DNA from: Caballeronia temeraria | GTDB lineage: Bacteria > Pseudomonadota > Gammaproteobacteria > Burkholderiales > Burkholderiaceae | Direction: 5' to 3' | Assembly (NCBI RefSeq): GCF_001544795.2 | Contig: NZ_FCOI02000007.1 | Span: 124,001-188,000, forward strand | Length of the DNA: 64,000 nt | Shown: piece after piece, positions 46,224 to 55,389 of the stretch | Layout: every line of letters begins with the position of its first letter | Position numbering within the stretch: the first letter of the stretch is position 1 | Notes under the pieces: model-generated | Told to the model about the DNA's origin: nothing | The model's input: only the letters and a program-made list of their open reading frames with translations | Database searches by the model: none | Program-made: the position numbers and the translations under genes

Positions 46224-46640
46224 TCAACGCCGCTTGTCGATGCTCCACGCGCCCGGCCCCGCCGCCGCGATGAACAGAAAGATGAACGACAGCAGCACGG
46301 CCGGCTCGCCCTGATTCAGCAGCGGCAGGAAGAAGTGCCCGTTCGGCGCATGTCCGATGAAATACGCGAACGCCAGTTCGCCCGACAGCACGAACGCCGC
46401 CGCGCGCGTGAACAGGCCGATCAGCACGAGCACGCCGCCGATCAGTTCGATGATGCCCGCCACGCCGAGCAGCGAGAAAAGCGGCAAGCCATCGAACATC
46501 GCGATGTGCGGAACGTGGAACAGCTTCGCGCTCGCGTGCGTAAGCAGCAGATACGAAGCGACGATGCGCAGCAGCGCGTGCGCGTAGCCGGCGAGCGCGG
46601 GCACGCTGGCCGTGAGCGGACGAGTTTGGGTCGTGGACAT
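46224..46640 (-). CDS. DoxX family inner-membrane protein
   Basis: A 138-residue DoxX protein with four hydrophobic helices: HALLRIVASYLLLTHASAKL, LPLFSLLGVAGIIELIGGVL, TRAAAFVLSGELAFAYFIGH, and the C-terminal PAVLLSFIFLFIAAAGPGAW. The family is linked to redox/thiosulfate stress but its role here is not known. The ATG at 46640 gives the usual short soluble N-terminus. It ends three bases from the convergent LysR stop and is divergent from another LysR gene, its probable regulator. Confidence 0.9.
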   Translation of the reverse strand: MSTTQTRPLTASVPALAGYAHALLRIVASYLLLTHASAKLFHVPHIAMFDGLPLFSLLGVAGIIELIGGVLVLIGLFTRAAAFVLSGELAFAYFIGHAPNGHFFLPLLNQGEPAVLLSFIFLFIAAAGPGAWSIDKRR

Positions 46641-46743
46641 CGCAAGACTCCTTCGAAGATGGATTGCCTGAAGTTTAGGCAGACATCGCCCGTCGATAAA
46701 TCCGGTTAACATTAGCGTTTTGTTTCCCAGCAGGAAATGATCG

Positions 46744-47634
46744 ATGGACGCTCTGACCAGCTTGCGCGTATTCCGCGAAGTCGTCGAAGCAGGAAGCTTC
46801 GTGAAGGCCGCGGAACGGCTCGACATATCGACCGCGATGACGAGCAAGCACGTCGCCAATCTGGAACGCCATCTGGGCGTGCGCCTCCTGAACCGCACGA
46901 CGCGCCACCTGAGTCTCACGGAGGCCGGCAACGTGTACTACGAGCAGTGCAGCGAGGCGCTCGATATCCTTCAGGCCGCGCAGGCCGCCGTCGGCGTGCA
47001 GACGGCGCAGCCGCAAGGCGTGCTCAAGGTCACGGCGCCGGGCTGGTTCGCCAATCGCAAGTTCGCAGATCTGCTCGTCGCGTATCAGGCGCGCTATCCG
47101 GGCGTGCTCGTCGATCTGCGGCTGGAGAATCGCTTCGTCGATCTCGTCGAGGAAGGCTACGACATGGCGATACGCGCGACCTCGGAGCCGTCGCCCTCGC
47201 TGATCGTGCGGCCCTTGTGCAAGATGCCTTTCGTGCTCGCGGGCTCGCGCGCGTATCTCGAAGAACACGGCAAGCTGCGCCATCCGGACGATGTCGCGCG
47301 TCATCGCTTCGTCTTGCCGACGTACACCAACATCGACTCCGTGACGCTGACCGGGCCGGACGGCGCGTTCACCGTGAAGAATCAGGCCGTGCTCAAGACC
47401 AACGATACGTCGATGGCGCTGCAACTCGTGCGCGCCGGGCTCGGACTCGCGTACTTCCCGGCGTGGATCGTCGAGCCGGAACTGGCGTCGGGCTCGCTCG
47501 TGCGCGTGCTGCCGAGTTATACGGCGTTTTCCCCATCGGTCTACGCCGTGTACACGAGCCGAAAATACATGACGACGAAGGTTCGGACCTTCATCGATTT
47601 CCTGTCGGAGTCCCTGGCCGATCGGCCGACATGA
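46744..47634 (+). CDS. LysR-family transcriptional regulator
   Basis: A 296-residue LysR protein: MDALTSLRVFREVVEAGSFV, HTH AAERLDISTAMTSKHVANLE, RLLNRTTRHLSLTEAG, and the effector domain (APGWFANRKFADLLVAYQAR). It belongs to the large CrgA/AaeR-like group. Divergent from doxX across 103 bp, it probably controls doxX. Its TGA overlaps an AT-rich motif also found before the DUF2844 gene. Confidence 0.92.
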   Translation: MDALTSLRVFREVVEAGSFVKAAERLDISTAMTSKHVANLERHLGVRLLNRTTRHLSLTEAGNVYYEQCSEALDILQAAQAAVGVQTAQPQGVLKVTAPGWFANRKFADLLVAYQARYPGVLVDLRLENRFVDLVEEGYDMAIRATSEPSPSLIVRPLCKMPFVLAGSRAYLEEHGKLRHPDDVARHRFVLPTYTNIDSVTLTGPDGAFTVKNQAVLKTNDTSMALQLVRAGLGLAYFPAWIVEPELASGSLVRVLPSYTAFSPSVYAVYTSRKYMTTKVRTFIDFLSESLADRPT

Positions 47635-47653
47635 TTAGGATTACTCTTATTTT
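47632..47653. promoter_or_regulatory. AT-rich 22-bp motif (copy 2)
   Basis: Contains TTAGGATTACTCTTAT and matches 37202-37223 (opposite strand) at 19 of 22 positions. It overlaps the LysR stop codon and lies 126 bp upstream of the next gene. Confidence 0.4.
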
Positions 47654-47778
47654 TGCATCGAAACTTGCGTGTAATGATCGCGCTCGTTTCCGGATCGGGC
47701 GCGTCAGATGCGGCAAAAAGTCACATTTCGCGCGCCACCGGGATCGTCCCTGTCACCTGCACGCGAGGCATGCGCGAA

Positions 47779-48189
47779 ATGGATTTTCCCTGGCTTCCCC
47801 TGGCCTTCATTCTGACCTTGCTGGGCGTCATGCTCTTTGTCTGCCACGCGTTGAATGCGCGCGACGGCAGCCTGAAGTGGAACGGCGCGCTGATCTTCCT
47901 GGCGCTGTGCCTTTCGGCCATGCTGCTCGACTTCACCTTGACGATGATCTTCGCGTCCGCGGGCTTCGACACGCGCAGCCCATACGACAATTTCGGATCG
48001 AGGACGGCATGGAGCGAGCGCATTTTCGCGTATCTCATTCCATGCGCGATTTCCCTGCTGCTGGCGTTCAGGTTCCGCAGGCGTCAGCGCTTCGCACGCG
48101 CGCTCGATAGTGACCGGACATCGACGGAACGGGGCGACGCCGTGAAGATTCAAACCTCGCCGTACACTCAGTCGGAGTTGACGCTATGA
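47779..48189 (+). CDS. Small inner-membrane protein of unknown function (136 aa)
   Basis: I do not recognise the family. Three hydrophobic segments are clear: FPWLPLAFILTLLGVMLFVC, WNGALIFLALCLSAMLLDFT running into LTMIFASAG, and IFAYLIPCAISLLLAFRFRR. A charged cytoplasmic tail of about 35 residues follows. The frame is open from a TTG at 47653, but the first 42 residues lack character; the ATG at 47779 with GAGG ten bases upstream starts just before the first helix. It is followed by tRNA-Pro. Confidence 0.65.
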   Translation: MDFPWLPLAFILTLLGVMLFVCHALNARDGSLKWNGALIFLALCLSAMLLDFTLTMIFASAGFDTRSPYDNFGSRTAWSERIFAYLIPCAISLLLAFRFRRRQRFARALDSDRTSTERGDAVKIQTSPYTQSELTL

Positions 48190-48263
48190 CGCTTCGGCGA
48201 GTGAATTTGGTAAGTGCAACAGCGAAATTGTTCGAAGCAGTTCTACTATTCGTTTCTCTCTGA

Positions 48264-48269
48264 TATACT
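48264..48269 (+). promoter_or_regulatory. -10 box for tRNA-Pro
   Basis: TATACT in an AT-rich context, 11 bp before the mature tRNA 5' end. A matching -35 is not obvious. Confidence 0.55.
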
Positions 48270-48279
48270 TTCGCTCTTT

Positions 48280-48356
<77 letters not shown>

Positions 48357-48363
48357 GAAATAC

Positions 48364-48398
48364 AAGGCTCTCCGGCTTATGGCCGGAGAGCCTTTTTT
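48364..48398 (+). terminator. Rho-independent terminator of tRNA-Pro
   Basis: Perfect 13-bp stem (48364-48376 with 48382-48394), five-base loop, six T's at 48393-48398. Confidence 0.93.
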
Positions 48399-48445
48399 CT
48401 TTGGCCCATCCAGGGTCGCCGTATCGATCGACACGAGCAACAACG

Positions 48446-48700
48446 ATGGCATACAACAAGCTCAACAACCCGCGCGCGTTCCCTGGCAATAGCAACTACG
48501 GCATGTCGCTACGCGACTACTTCGCAGGCCAGGCACTGGCGGGCGACATGGCCGACGAAAAACTTTCCAACGACGCGCCGCCCGCATTTCTTCAGGAACG
48601 CGCGCAACTCTACTACCGTCTCGCCGATGCCATGCTCAAGGCCCGCGCCGAGGAAGAAGCCCTGAGCGGCACGACCGCCATGATGGGCATGAGCTACTGA
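48446..48700 (+). CDS. Small phage-like hypothetical protein (84 aa)
   Basis: The protein begins [20 protein letters not shown] and has [20 protein letters not shown] and [20 protein letters not shown]. The [14 protein letters not shown]...ADAMLKAR pattern is common in short proteins from prophages and genomic islands; its function is unknown. It is cytoplasmic and helical. It sits just past the tRNA-Pro terminator, a typical integration-site position, but no integrase is visible. An earlier in-frame start would run through the tRNA and is excluded. Confidence 0.75.
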   Translation: MAYNKLNNPRAFPGNSNYGMSLRDYFAGQALAGDMADEKLSNDAPPAFLQERAQLYYRLADAMLKARAEEEALSGTTAMMGMSY

Positions 48701-48782
48701 CGTCGTCCGTCTTGGACGATTCGCGCAGCAAAACCGTAGCGCCACATCGTTTATTCAGACGTTAAGGCGAAAAAAACGCTTG

Positions 48783-48820
48783 TGTGTCAGTGCCTTAAGC
48801 CCTAATCTTAAGGTGACACA
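48783..48820. promoter_or_regulatory. Long interrupted inverted repeat before the 115-aa gene
   Basis: TGTGTCA-gtg-CCTTAAG (48783-48799) is complementary to CTTAAGG-TGACACA (48807-48820) with a three-base bulge and seven-base centre. It ends 16 bp before the start codon and just before AAGGAA. It could be an operator or a leader hairpin hiding the ribosome-binding site. Confidence 0.55.
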
Positions 48821-48836
48821 TAAGGAACGGCGCCCC

Positions 48837-49184
48837 ATGCCTTTGTCTGTCCCAGCGTCCGCGCAGGAGCGGCGCACCCGATCCGGTCGAACCTGTTCCG
48901 CCCTGCGCGCGGAAATCGCGAGATGGTTCGATTCGGGAAGCCGCGCGCGCGTCACGCGCTTCGGGCGCATCTATCCCGGCGGCAGCCGCTATATCTCCGT
49001 GAGCGCCACCAAGCCAGGTCGATGCTTCGCGCTTTATTTCTTCCATCATGGCGTCGATGACTGGCGCATCTATCCGCCTTGGGGCGTCGGGCCGAGCATC
49101 GTCTATTGGTCGGTCAAGACCAAGCTGCCGCCCTCGCAGGCAGCCGGTCCGAAAAAGCGCTTTCGCGTCGGCGTCAAGTCTTAG
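48837..49184 (+). CDS. Small hypothetical protein (115 aa)
   Basis: I do not recognise this protein. It begins MPLSVPASAQERRTRSGRTC and has a compact, aromatic-rich centre (RFGRIYPGGSRYISVSATKP, RCFALYFFHHGVDDWRIYPP, GVGPSIVYWSV) and a basic C-terminus (KKRFRVGVKS). There is no signal peptide. AAGGAA lies nine bases before the ATG. An inverted repeat lies directly upstream. Its 3' end overlaps the convergent SDR gene by 11 bases. Confidence 0.65.
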   Translation: MPLSVPASAQERRTRSGRTCSALRAEIARWFDSGSRARVTRFGRIYPGGSRYISVSATKPGRCFALYFFHHGVDDWRIYPPWGVGPSIVYWSVKTKLPPSQAAGPKKRFRVGVKS

Positions 49185-49773
49185 CGGCGGGCAGCGTCTG
49201 GCCGGTCATCGTTTCGTCGACGGCGCGCTTGTAGACTTTCGCGACATCCGCAGCGGCAATGCCTTGCGATGCATCCTTGCCCATCGAAGCAAGCGTCTCC
49301 GCGACCCAGCCCGGACTCACGACGTTCACGCGAAGCTTGCCTTGCAGTTCGAGCGCCGCGACGCGAACGAAGCCTTCCACGCCTGCGTTGACGATGCTCA
49401 CTGCGCCGCTGCCGACCATCGGCTGTTGAGCGAGCGTGCCGCTCGTCAGCGTGATGGAGCCGCCTTCGTCCACATGACCGATGCCGCAGCGCACGAGATT
49501 CACCTGCCCCATGAGCTTGTTCGCGAGGCTGAAGGCATAGTCGTCGTCGGCGAGTGAATCGAGCGGCGCAAACTTCGCCGCGCCGCCGACACACACCACA
49601 GCGCCGACCTTTCCGACCTTCTCGTACATCGCGACGATGCTCGCCTTGTCCGACAAATCCACCGATACATCCGAGCCCTTGCGGCTCGCGGTGATCACTT
49701 CGTGCCCGGGTTCCAGAATCCGTTTGATCTCCGTGCCCAACATGCCAGTTGCGCCAACGAGCAACACTCGCAT
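49174..49773 (-). CDS. Short SDR-family protein lacking the Tyr-x3-Lys motif
   Basis: A 199-residue Rossmann protein that begins MRVLLVGATGMLGTEIKRIL with the NAD(P)-binding GATGMLG, then DVSVDLSDKASIVAMYEKVG, and VVSPGWVAETLASMGKDA. Where classical SDRs have Y-x3-K, this one has AVSIVNAGVEGFVRVAALEL, so neither Tyr nor Lys is in place; catalysis may differ or be absent. The Ser of SGTL is kept. The ATG at 49773 opens the first beta strand. It lies 133 bp downstream of merR on the same strand. Confidence 0.85.
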   Translation of the reverse strand: MRVLLVGATGMLGTEIKRILEPGHEVITASRKGSDVSVDLSDKASIVAMYEKVGKVGAVVCVGGAAKFAPLDSLADDDYAFSLANKLMGQVNLVRCGIGHVDEGGSITLTSGTLAQQPMVGSGAVSIVNAGVEGFVRVAALELQGKLRVNVVSPGWVAETLASMGKDASQGIAAADVAKVYKRAVDETMTGQTLPAAKT

Positions 49774-49906
49774 AAGCCCTCCTGAATCGACGTGATGAAA
49801 CCGCGAAGCGACCATGCTACCGCCGTCGCGAATGTCGTGCAGCGCGTGGGCGGGACGAAAAAAAGCCGCGACGAATCGCGGCATTGAGATTTGAATCCGG
49901 CGGCGG

Positions 49907-50287
49907 TCAACCGCCCAGCAGATCGATCACCTGAAGAATATCCTTGCGTAGCTGATCGACATCGACACTTGCTTGCGCCGGTGCAGAAGCTTGCGTCTCG
50001 GCAGTCTCCGTGTCCTCGTCGATTGCGCGGCCTTGCGAATCGAGCCGGTTACGCGCGCCGTTGATCGTGAAGCCCTGCTCGTACAGCAACTCGCGAATCC
50101 GCCGGATCAGCAGGACTTCGTGATGCTGATAATAGCGGCGATTGCCCCGCCGCTTGACCGGCCGCAGTTGCGTGAACTCCTGCTCCCAATAGCGCAGCAC
50201 GTGAGGCTTGACGCCGCACAACTCGCTGACTTCGCCAATCGTGAAGTAACGCTTGGCGGGGATCGGAGGCAAGACGACTTTTTCCAT
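49907..50287 (-). CDS. MerR-family transcriptional regulator of the pheST-ihfA region
   Basis: A 126-residue MerR-like protein: YFTIGEVSELCGVKPHVLRY gives the HTH (about 14-33), followed by WEQEFTQLRPVKRRGNRRYY and a dimerisation helix (EVLLIRRIRELLYEQGFTIN). No metal-binding cysteines are seen at the C-terminus, so it is not a metal sensor of the MerR/CueR kind. It is the standard neighbour downstream of ihfA in beta- and gamma-proteobacteria. Confidence 0.9.
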   Translation of the reverse strand: MEKVVLPPIPAKRYFTIGEVSELCGVKPHVLRYWEQEFTQLRPVKRRGNRRYYQHHEVLLIRRIRELLYEQGFTINGARNRLDSQGRAIDEDTETAETQASAPAQASVDVDQLRKDILQVIDLLGG

Positions 50288-50376
50288 CGTCGATCAACCA
50301 TCGTTATAAGTGATGTCGATTGAAGCGCGGTGGTCGAGCAGCGCGGCGCGCGATTCATGCGCACGCCGCCGGGAGA

Positions 50377-50781
50377 TCAGCGGGTGAGATCGGTCTCCGC
50401 TCCCGTTTCGACCAGTGCCTTCAGCTTCTGACTTGCGTGAAACGTGACGACCCGCCGCGCGGCGATAGGAATCGCCTCGCCCGTCTTCGGATTGCGGCCC
50501 GGACGTTGAGGCTTGTCGCGCAACTGGAAATTGCCGAAGCCGGAGAGCTTGACGCTCTCGCCGCTCTCCAGCGCATCGCGGATGACTTCGAAGAAGGCTT
50601 CGACCATGTCCTTGGCTTCGCGCTTGTTCAGACCGACATGGTCGAACAGCATTTCCGCCAGTTCGGCTTTGGTGAGCGTCGGCGTGTCGCCGGGCGTGCT
50701 CGAGGTCTGGGTATCTCGGGTCATGGCGCTACGCTGCGCCGAAAGAAGGGCTTCGAAATCACTCGAGTTCATTTGGTTCAT
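50377..50781 (-). CDS. ihfA: Integration host factor subunit alpha
   Basis: IhfA, with IhfB, bends DNA in recombination, replication and sigma-54 transcription. The core matches the family: [40 protein letters not shown], and the minor-groove arm [20 protein letters not shown]. The protein is 134 residues, against about 100 in E. coli. The extra N-terminal ~35 residues ([20 protein letters not shown] onward) are Ser/Thr/Gln-rich; a later start at the ATG at 50724 is possible. It lies 65 bp downstream of pheT. Confidence 0.93.
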   Translation of the reverse strand: MNQMNSSDFEALLSAQRSAMTRDTQTSSTPGDTPTLTKAELAEMLFDHVGLNKREAKDMVEAFFEVIRDALESGESVKLSGFGNFQLRDKPQRPGRNPKTGEAIPIAARRVVTFHASQKLKALVETGAETDLTR

Positions 50782-50846
50782 ATCGGTAAAACGGCGCTTG
50801 CCACTTTTGAGACCTGGGCGTTGAAACGGAAAGGGCCAACTGCAGG

Positions 50847-53279
50847 CTATCCGCGCAACCGCGCGCCGTGTACTCGAGCCAGGCGATCCACCAGCGTTTT
50901 GATAGCCGTATCGACCGTTTCGTCCTGAAGCGTGCCGCCAGTATCTTGCAACGTTACACGGAAGGCAAGACTTTTCTCATGCTCTCCCAAGCCACCGGAA
51001 GTATTTGATTTTGGACGAAATTCATCGAAAAGCGCAACCCTCGTGACGTGCTTGCAAGCGGCCTCCGAACGGGCGCTTTCGAGCTCGTCGAGCAGCGCCT
51101 GAACGGCGACGTCTTGATCCACGACAATCGCGATATCGCGACGCACGGGCGGAAATTTCGACACTTCGGATGGCGTCGGCAAGGCGCGATCCATCAGCGC
51201 GTCGGCGTCGATTTCGAAGAGGATCGGCGCGTTCGGCAGGTCGTACTTTTGCAGCCAGCGCGGATGCAATTCGCCGATCCAGCCGACCGCACGCCCCGCC
51301 ACTTCGATGCGCGCGCTGCGTCCCGGATGCAGCGCCGGATGCTCCGCCTTCACGAAGCGCGGCACGACCGGCGCGAACAGCGCTTCGACATCGCCCTTCA
51401 CGTCGAAGAAGTCGACGTTGCGCGAGGCCACGCCCCACTGCTCCTCGATCACCGGACCATACGCGAGGCCGCCGATCATCTTCGGCTGCGCGAAGCCTTC
51501 GACCGCGAGTTCGCCCGCTTTCACCGCTACATCGCGATGGAACACGCGTCCCGCTTCGAACACGCGCACGCGGTCCGCGCGGCGGTTCAGGTTATGACGC
51601 AGCACTTCGATCAGGCTGCCGAACATCGTCGTGCGCATGACCGAGAGCTGGCTCGCGATCGGGTTCAGCAGCTTGATCGGGTTGTCGTTGCCGGCGAAGT
51701 CCTTCTCCCATTCGGCATCGACGAAGCTGAAGTTCACCGTCTCCGAGTAATCGCGCGCGGCGACTTCATGACGCAGCGTGTGGATCGAGCGCTTCGTTTC
51801 GTTCGTGATGCGCATCTCGCTGCGCGCGACCGGCGGACGCGCCGGAATCTTCTCGAAACCGTAGATGCGCGCGACTTCCTCGATCAGATCTTCTTCGATC
51901 TCGATATCGAAGCGATACGGCGGCGGCGTGACCCTGAAGGTATCGCCGTCGCGCTCGAACGCGAGGTTCAGGCGCGTGAAAATTTGTGCGATCTCTTCCG
52001 CGCCGATCTCCACGCCGATGATGCGATGCGCGCGCGACACGCGCATCGACACCGGATTGCGCTCGGGCACGTTGACGATCTGATCGTCGACGGGACCGGC
52101 CTCGCCGCCGCAGATATCGAGAATCAGGCGCGAGATGCGCTCGATGTGCTCGACGGTCGTCGAGTAATCGACGCCGCGCTCGAAACGATGCGCTGCATCC
52201 GTCGAGAAGTTGTACTTGCGCGCGCGGCCGCGGATCGCGTCCGGCCACCAGAATGCGGCTTCGAGATAGATGTTGGTCGTGTCGAGCGACACGGCGGTGC
52301 TGTCGCCGCCCATGATGCCCGCGAGACTTTCGAGATGGTGATCGTCCGCGATCACGCCGACGGTTTCATCGACCTCGATGGTGTTGCCGTTCAGCAGTTT
52401 GAGCGATTCGCCCTTCTTGCCCCAGCGCACTTCCATCGCGCCGTGGATCTTGTCGAGATCGAACACGTGCGACGGACGGCCGAGTTCGAGCATCACGTAG
52501 TTGGAGATGTCGACGAGCGCCGAGATGCTGCGCTGGCCCGAGCGTTCGAGGCGCTCGACCATCCATTGCGGCGTCTTGGCGTGCGCGTTCACGCCGCGAA
52601 TCACGCGGCCGGAGAAACGTCCGCACAGATCGGGCGCCATGATTTTCACGGGCAGCTTTTCGTCGAGCTTCGTCTCGACGGCGGGCATGTCGAGCGCCTT
52701 CAACGGCGCGCCGGTGATCGCGGCGGTCTCGCGCGCGACGCCGAACACGGACAGGCAATCCGCCTTGTTCGGCGTGAGCTTGATCTCGAAGACGGTGTCG
52801 TCGAGATTGAGCGCCTCGCGGATGTCCTGGCCGACCTTCGCATCGACGGGCAGGATCAGCAGACCGCTGTGATCTTCCGACAGCTTGAGCTCGCGCGCCG
52901 AGCACAGCATGCCCTGACTGTCGACGCCGCGCAGCTTGGTCGGCTTGATCGCGAACGGCTCGCCGCCCGTTTCGGCCGGCGGCAACACGGCGCCGATCAG
53001 CGCGACCGGCACCTTGATGCCCGGCGCCACGTTCGGCGCGCCGCACACGATGTTCAGTTGCTCGCCCGTGCCGGCATCGACCTGACAGACGTTGAGCTTG
53101 TCGGCATTCGGATGCTTGGCGACTTCGAGCACTTGGCCCACGACGATATTCGTGGTCGGCGGCGCGACCGGACGCAGGTCTTCGACTTCGAGACCGGCCA
53201 TGGTCAGCGCGTGCGCGAGTTCGTCGGTGGAGAGCTTGGGATCGACGAAACTGCGGAGCCAGGATTCTGGGAATTGCAT
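50847..53279 (-). CDS. pheT: Phenylalanine-tRNA ligase beta subunit
   Basis: PheT forms the alpha2-beta2 PheRS with PheS. Its 810 residues start [20 protein letters not shown]. They contain a tRNA-binding OB fold ([20 protein letters not shown]), the B3/B4 editing domain, the B5 domain, a catalytic-like core ([20 protein letters not shown]) and a C-terminal FDX-ACB anticodon-binding domain ([20 protein letters not shown]). It is downstream of pheS with a 77-bp gap and upstream of ihfA. Confidence 0.97.
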   Translation of the reverse strand: MQFPESWLRSFVDPKLSTDELAHALTMAGLEVEDLRPVAPPTTNIVVGQVLEVAKHPNADKLNVCQVDAGTGEQLNIVCGAPNVAPGIKVPVALIGAVLPPAETGGEPFAIKPTKLRGVDSQGMLCSARELKLSEDHSGLLILPVDAKVGQDIREALNLDDTVFEIKLTPNKADCLSVFGVARETAAITGAPLKALDMPAVETKLDEKLPVKIMAPDLCGRFSGRVIRGVNAHAKTPQWMVERLERSGQRSISALVDISNYVMLELGRPSHVFDLDKIHGAMEVRWGKKGESLKLLNGNTIEVDETVGVIADDHHLESLAGIMGGDSTAVSLDTTNIYLEAAFWWPDAIRGRARKYNFSTDAAHRFERGVDYSTTVEHIERISRLILDICGGEAGPVDDQIVNVPERNPVSMRVSRAHRIIGVEIGAEEIAQIFTRLNLAFERDGDTFRVTPPPYRFDIEIEEDLIEEVARIYGFEKIPARPPVARSEMRITNETKRSIHTLRHEVAARDYSETVNFSFVDAEWEKDFAGNDNPIKLLNPIASQLSVMRTTMFGSLIEVLRHNLNRRADRVRVFEAGRVFHRDVAVKAGELAVEGFAQPKMIGGLAYGPVIEEQWGVASRNVDFFDVKGDVEALFAPVVPRFVKAEHPALHPGRSARIEVAGRAVGWIGELHPRWLQKYDLPNAPILFEIDADALMDRALPTPSEVSKFPPVRRDIAIVVDQDVAVQALLDELESARSEAACKHVTRVALFDEFRPKSNTSGGLGEHEKSLAFRVTLQDTGGTLQDETVDTAIKTLVDRLARVHGARLRG

Positions 53280-53356
53280 GTGTGTCTACGTTCGAAATAT
53301 TTGGAGTCTCTCGATCGCCGCTTCTCGAGCAGCGATCGCCGCGGGCGCAGTGTGCT

Positions 53357-54370
53357 TTACGCGAACTGACGCAGGAAACGCAGATCGTTCTCGAAGAACA
53401 GACGCAGGTCCTGCACGCCATAGCGCAACATGGTCAGGCGCTCGAGACCGCTGCCGAACGCGAAACCGATGTAGCGCTCCGGGTCCAGCCCCATGTTGCG
53501 GATAACGGTCGGATGCACCTGACCCGAGCCGGAGATTTCCAGCCATTTGCCCGCGTTCTTGCCGTGTTCGAACATCATGTCGATCTCGGCGGAAGGCTCC
53601 GTGAACGGAAAATACGATGGACGGAAGCGCACGAGAATGTCGTCGCGCTCGAAAAACTTCTTCAGAAAATCGGTGTAGACGCCCTTCAGATCCGCGAAGC
53701 TGATGTTCTCTTCGATCCACAGGCCTTCGACCTGGTTGAACATCGGCGAATGGGTGGCGTCGCTGTCCACGCGATACGTGCGGCCCGGCACGATCACCTT
53801 GATCGGCGGCTTGTTCATGCGCGCGTAGCGTACCTGCATCGGGCTCGTGTGCGTGCGAAGAAGCAGCGGACGGCCATCGGCGTCCTTGCCGTCGACGTAG
53901 AACGTGTCCTGCATCGAACGCGCCGGATGGTTCTCCGGGCTGTTCAACGCGGTGAAGTTGTACCAGTCGGTTTCGATCTCGGGACCGTCGGCCACGTCGA
54001 AGCCGATCGTGCGAAACACCTGTTCGACGCGCTCCCACGTGCGCATCACCGGATGCAGCGTGCCCGCGCCCGCGCCGCGGCCGGGCAGCGTGACGTCGAT
54101 GGCTTCCGCCGCAAGCCGCTGGTTCAGCAGCGCATCGGCGAGCGCCTGACGGCGCGCGTTCAGCGCGGCTTCGACTTGCTGCTTCGCCTGATTGATGCGT
54201 GCGCCTTCGGTCTTCTTCGCTTCCGGATCGAGCTTGCCCAAGCCCTTCAGCAATTCGGTCAGCGCACCGGACTTGCCAAGGAACCGCGCCTTCTCGTTTT
54301 CGAGCGTGGTGGTATCGGTGGCGTGTTCAAAGGCGCTTTTCGCGTCGGCGACAATCTGGTCCAGATCCAT
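53357..54370 (-). CDS. pheS: Phenylalanine-tRNA ligase alpha subunit
   Basis: PheS carries the class II catalytic site of PheRS. The 337-residue protein begins [20 protein letters not shown], with an N-terminal coiled coil for tRNA. Motif 1/2 segments follow: [55 protein letters not shown], and motif 3 [18 protein letters not shown]. An ATG three codons upstream exists; the family N-terminus supports 54370. A large inverted repeat lies about 40-100 bp upstream. Confidence 0.97.
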   Translation of the reverse strand: MDLDQIVADAKSAFEHATDTTTLENEKARFLGKSGALTELLKGLGKLDPEAKKTEGARINQAKQQVEAALNARRQALADALLNQRLAAEAIDVTLPGRGAGAGTLHPVMRTWERVEQVFRTIGFDVADGPEIETDWYNFTALNSPENHPARSMQDTFYVDGKDADGRPLLLRTHTSPMQVRYARMNKPPIKVIVPGRTYRVDSDATHSPMFNQVEGLWIEENISFADLKGVYTDFLKKFFERDDILVRFRPSYFPFTEPSAEIDMMFEHGKNAGKWLEISGSGQVHPTVIRNMGLDPERYIGFAFGSGLERLTMLRYGVQDLRLFFENDLRFLRQFA

Positions 54371-54408
54371 TGATCCCATCTTTTAACGTCGAAATTCAAA
54401 CTTAGGTT

Positions 54409-54467
54409 CGGTTTTGCTCATCCACGCCGTCCTACGCGCATGCCGATGGCGTGGATAAGCAAAACCG
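54409..54467. promoter_or_regulatory. Large inverted repeat in the pheS leader (20-bp arms, one mismatch)
   Basis: Arms 54409-54428 and 54448-54467 are complementary at 19 of 20 positions around a 19-base centre. It lies between the rplT terminator and pheS, 39 bp from the pheS start, and would fold into a very stable hairpin in the pheS mRNA. No T run follows, so it is not a terminator. Confidence 0.7.
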
Positions 54468-54477
54468 TCCGACCAAC

Positions 54478-54507
54478 AAAAACGGGGCTCGGTGAGAGCC
54501 CCGTTTT
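54478..54507. terminator. Bidirectional Rho-independent terminator after rplT
   Basis: ACGGGGCTC/GAGCCCCGT stem (54482-54490 with 54496-54504), five-base loop, with A/T runs on both sides. It should end part of the infC-rpmI-rplT transcripts, partly separating them from pheST. Confidence 0.88.
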
Positions 54508-54570
54508 CTGCCTTCGCGCCGCCCTGTGAAGGACGACGTTCAGGCGAACCACGCAGTACTAATTTCGCAA

Positions 54571-54930
54571 TTAGGCTGCAACGGCGGCTTTCACCTGCTT
54601 CACGATCGCAGCAAAAGCAGCCTTGTCGAACACAGCCATGTCAGCCAGAACCTTACGGTCGAGTTCGATCGAAGCCTTCTTCAGGCCGTTGATGAACACG
54701 CTGTAGGTCATGTCGTGCTGACGCACCGCCGCGTTGATACGCGTGATCCACAGTGCGCGGAACACACGCTTCTTGTTGCGGCGATCGCGGTAGGCGTACT
54801 GGCCTGCGCGCATGACCGCCTGCTTGGCGATGCGATAGACGTTATTGCGACGGCCGCGGTAACCCTTGGCCAGACGGATGATCTTCTTGTGACGGGCCCG
54901 TGCGGTAACCCCACGTTTTACTCGAGGCAT
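54571..54930 (-). CDS. rplT: 50S ribosomal protein L20
   Basis: L20 is an early 23S rRNA-binding assembly protein and often a translational repressor of its own operon. The 119-residue basic protein begins [20 protein letters not shown]. Family features: [40 protein letters not shown]. It is 28 bp downstream of rpmI, in the order infC-rpmI-rplT. Confidence 0.98.
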   Translation of the reverse strand: MPRVKRGVTARARHKKIIRLAKGYRGRRNNVYRIAKQAVMRAGQYAYRDRRNKKRVFRALWITRINAAVRQHDMTYSVFINGLKKASIELDRKVLADMAVFDKAAFAAIVKQVKAAVAA

Positions 54931-54958
54931 CTTGCTCTCCTTGGAGTGTCAGTTGAGG

Positions 54959-55156
54959 TTAAGCGAACGGCAGCATCGCGCGGACGGAGTTCAGATCGGA
55001 ATCATGAACGGCCGTGGCGCCACGCAGATGGCGTTTGTTCTTGGTGGTTTTCTTGGTAAGAATGTGGCGCTTGAAGGCCTGACCGCGCTTGACGGTACCG
55101 CCCGGACGCACCACGAAGCGCTTTGCAGCACTCTTCTTGGTCTTCATCTTCGGCAT
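54959..55156 (-). CDS. rpmI: 50S ribosomal protein L35
   Basis: A 65-residue basic ribosomal protein starting [20 protein letters not shown], with [20 protein letters not shown] and HLRGA before the C-terminus. The frame is open upstream, but the ATG at 55156 gives the exact family length. The 233-bp gap to infC contains small stem-loops such as CGCGCCG/CGGCGCG; it is where an L20 autoregulatory leader would be expected, but I cannot identify one. Confidence 0.97.
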
Positions 55157-55389
55157 GAAACAACTCCAGTTTATTAGATGGTCATGGGTGTGCGGCTGAT
55201 CCGCCGATACTGCCTGCGAACCCCTTCCCGCCCTTCGAAACCCACGCTCCACTTGTGTGCGAGCGGCTCGGTGAAGAACCGCCGCCTTTCATGACCGGCG
55301 CCACCGGAGTGACGCCCGCCTGAACCTGCCGGCAATGCCGCGCCGACCGCCTTTCGACGGCGCGCGATCCATTACCTTACTGCTTTCGG

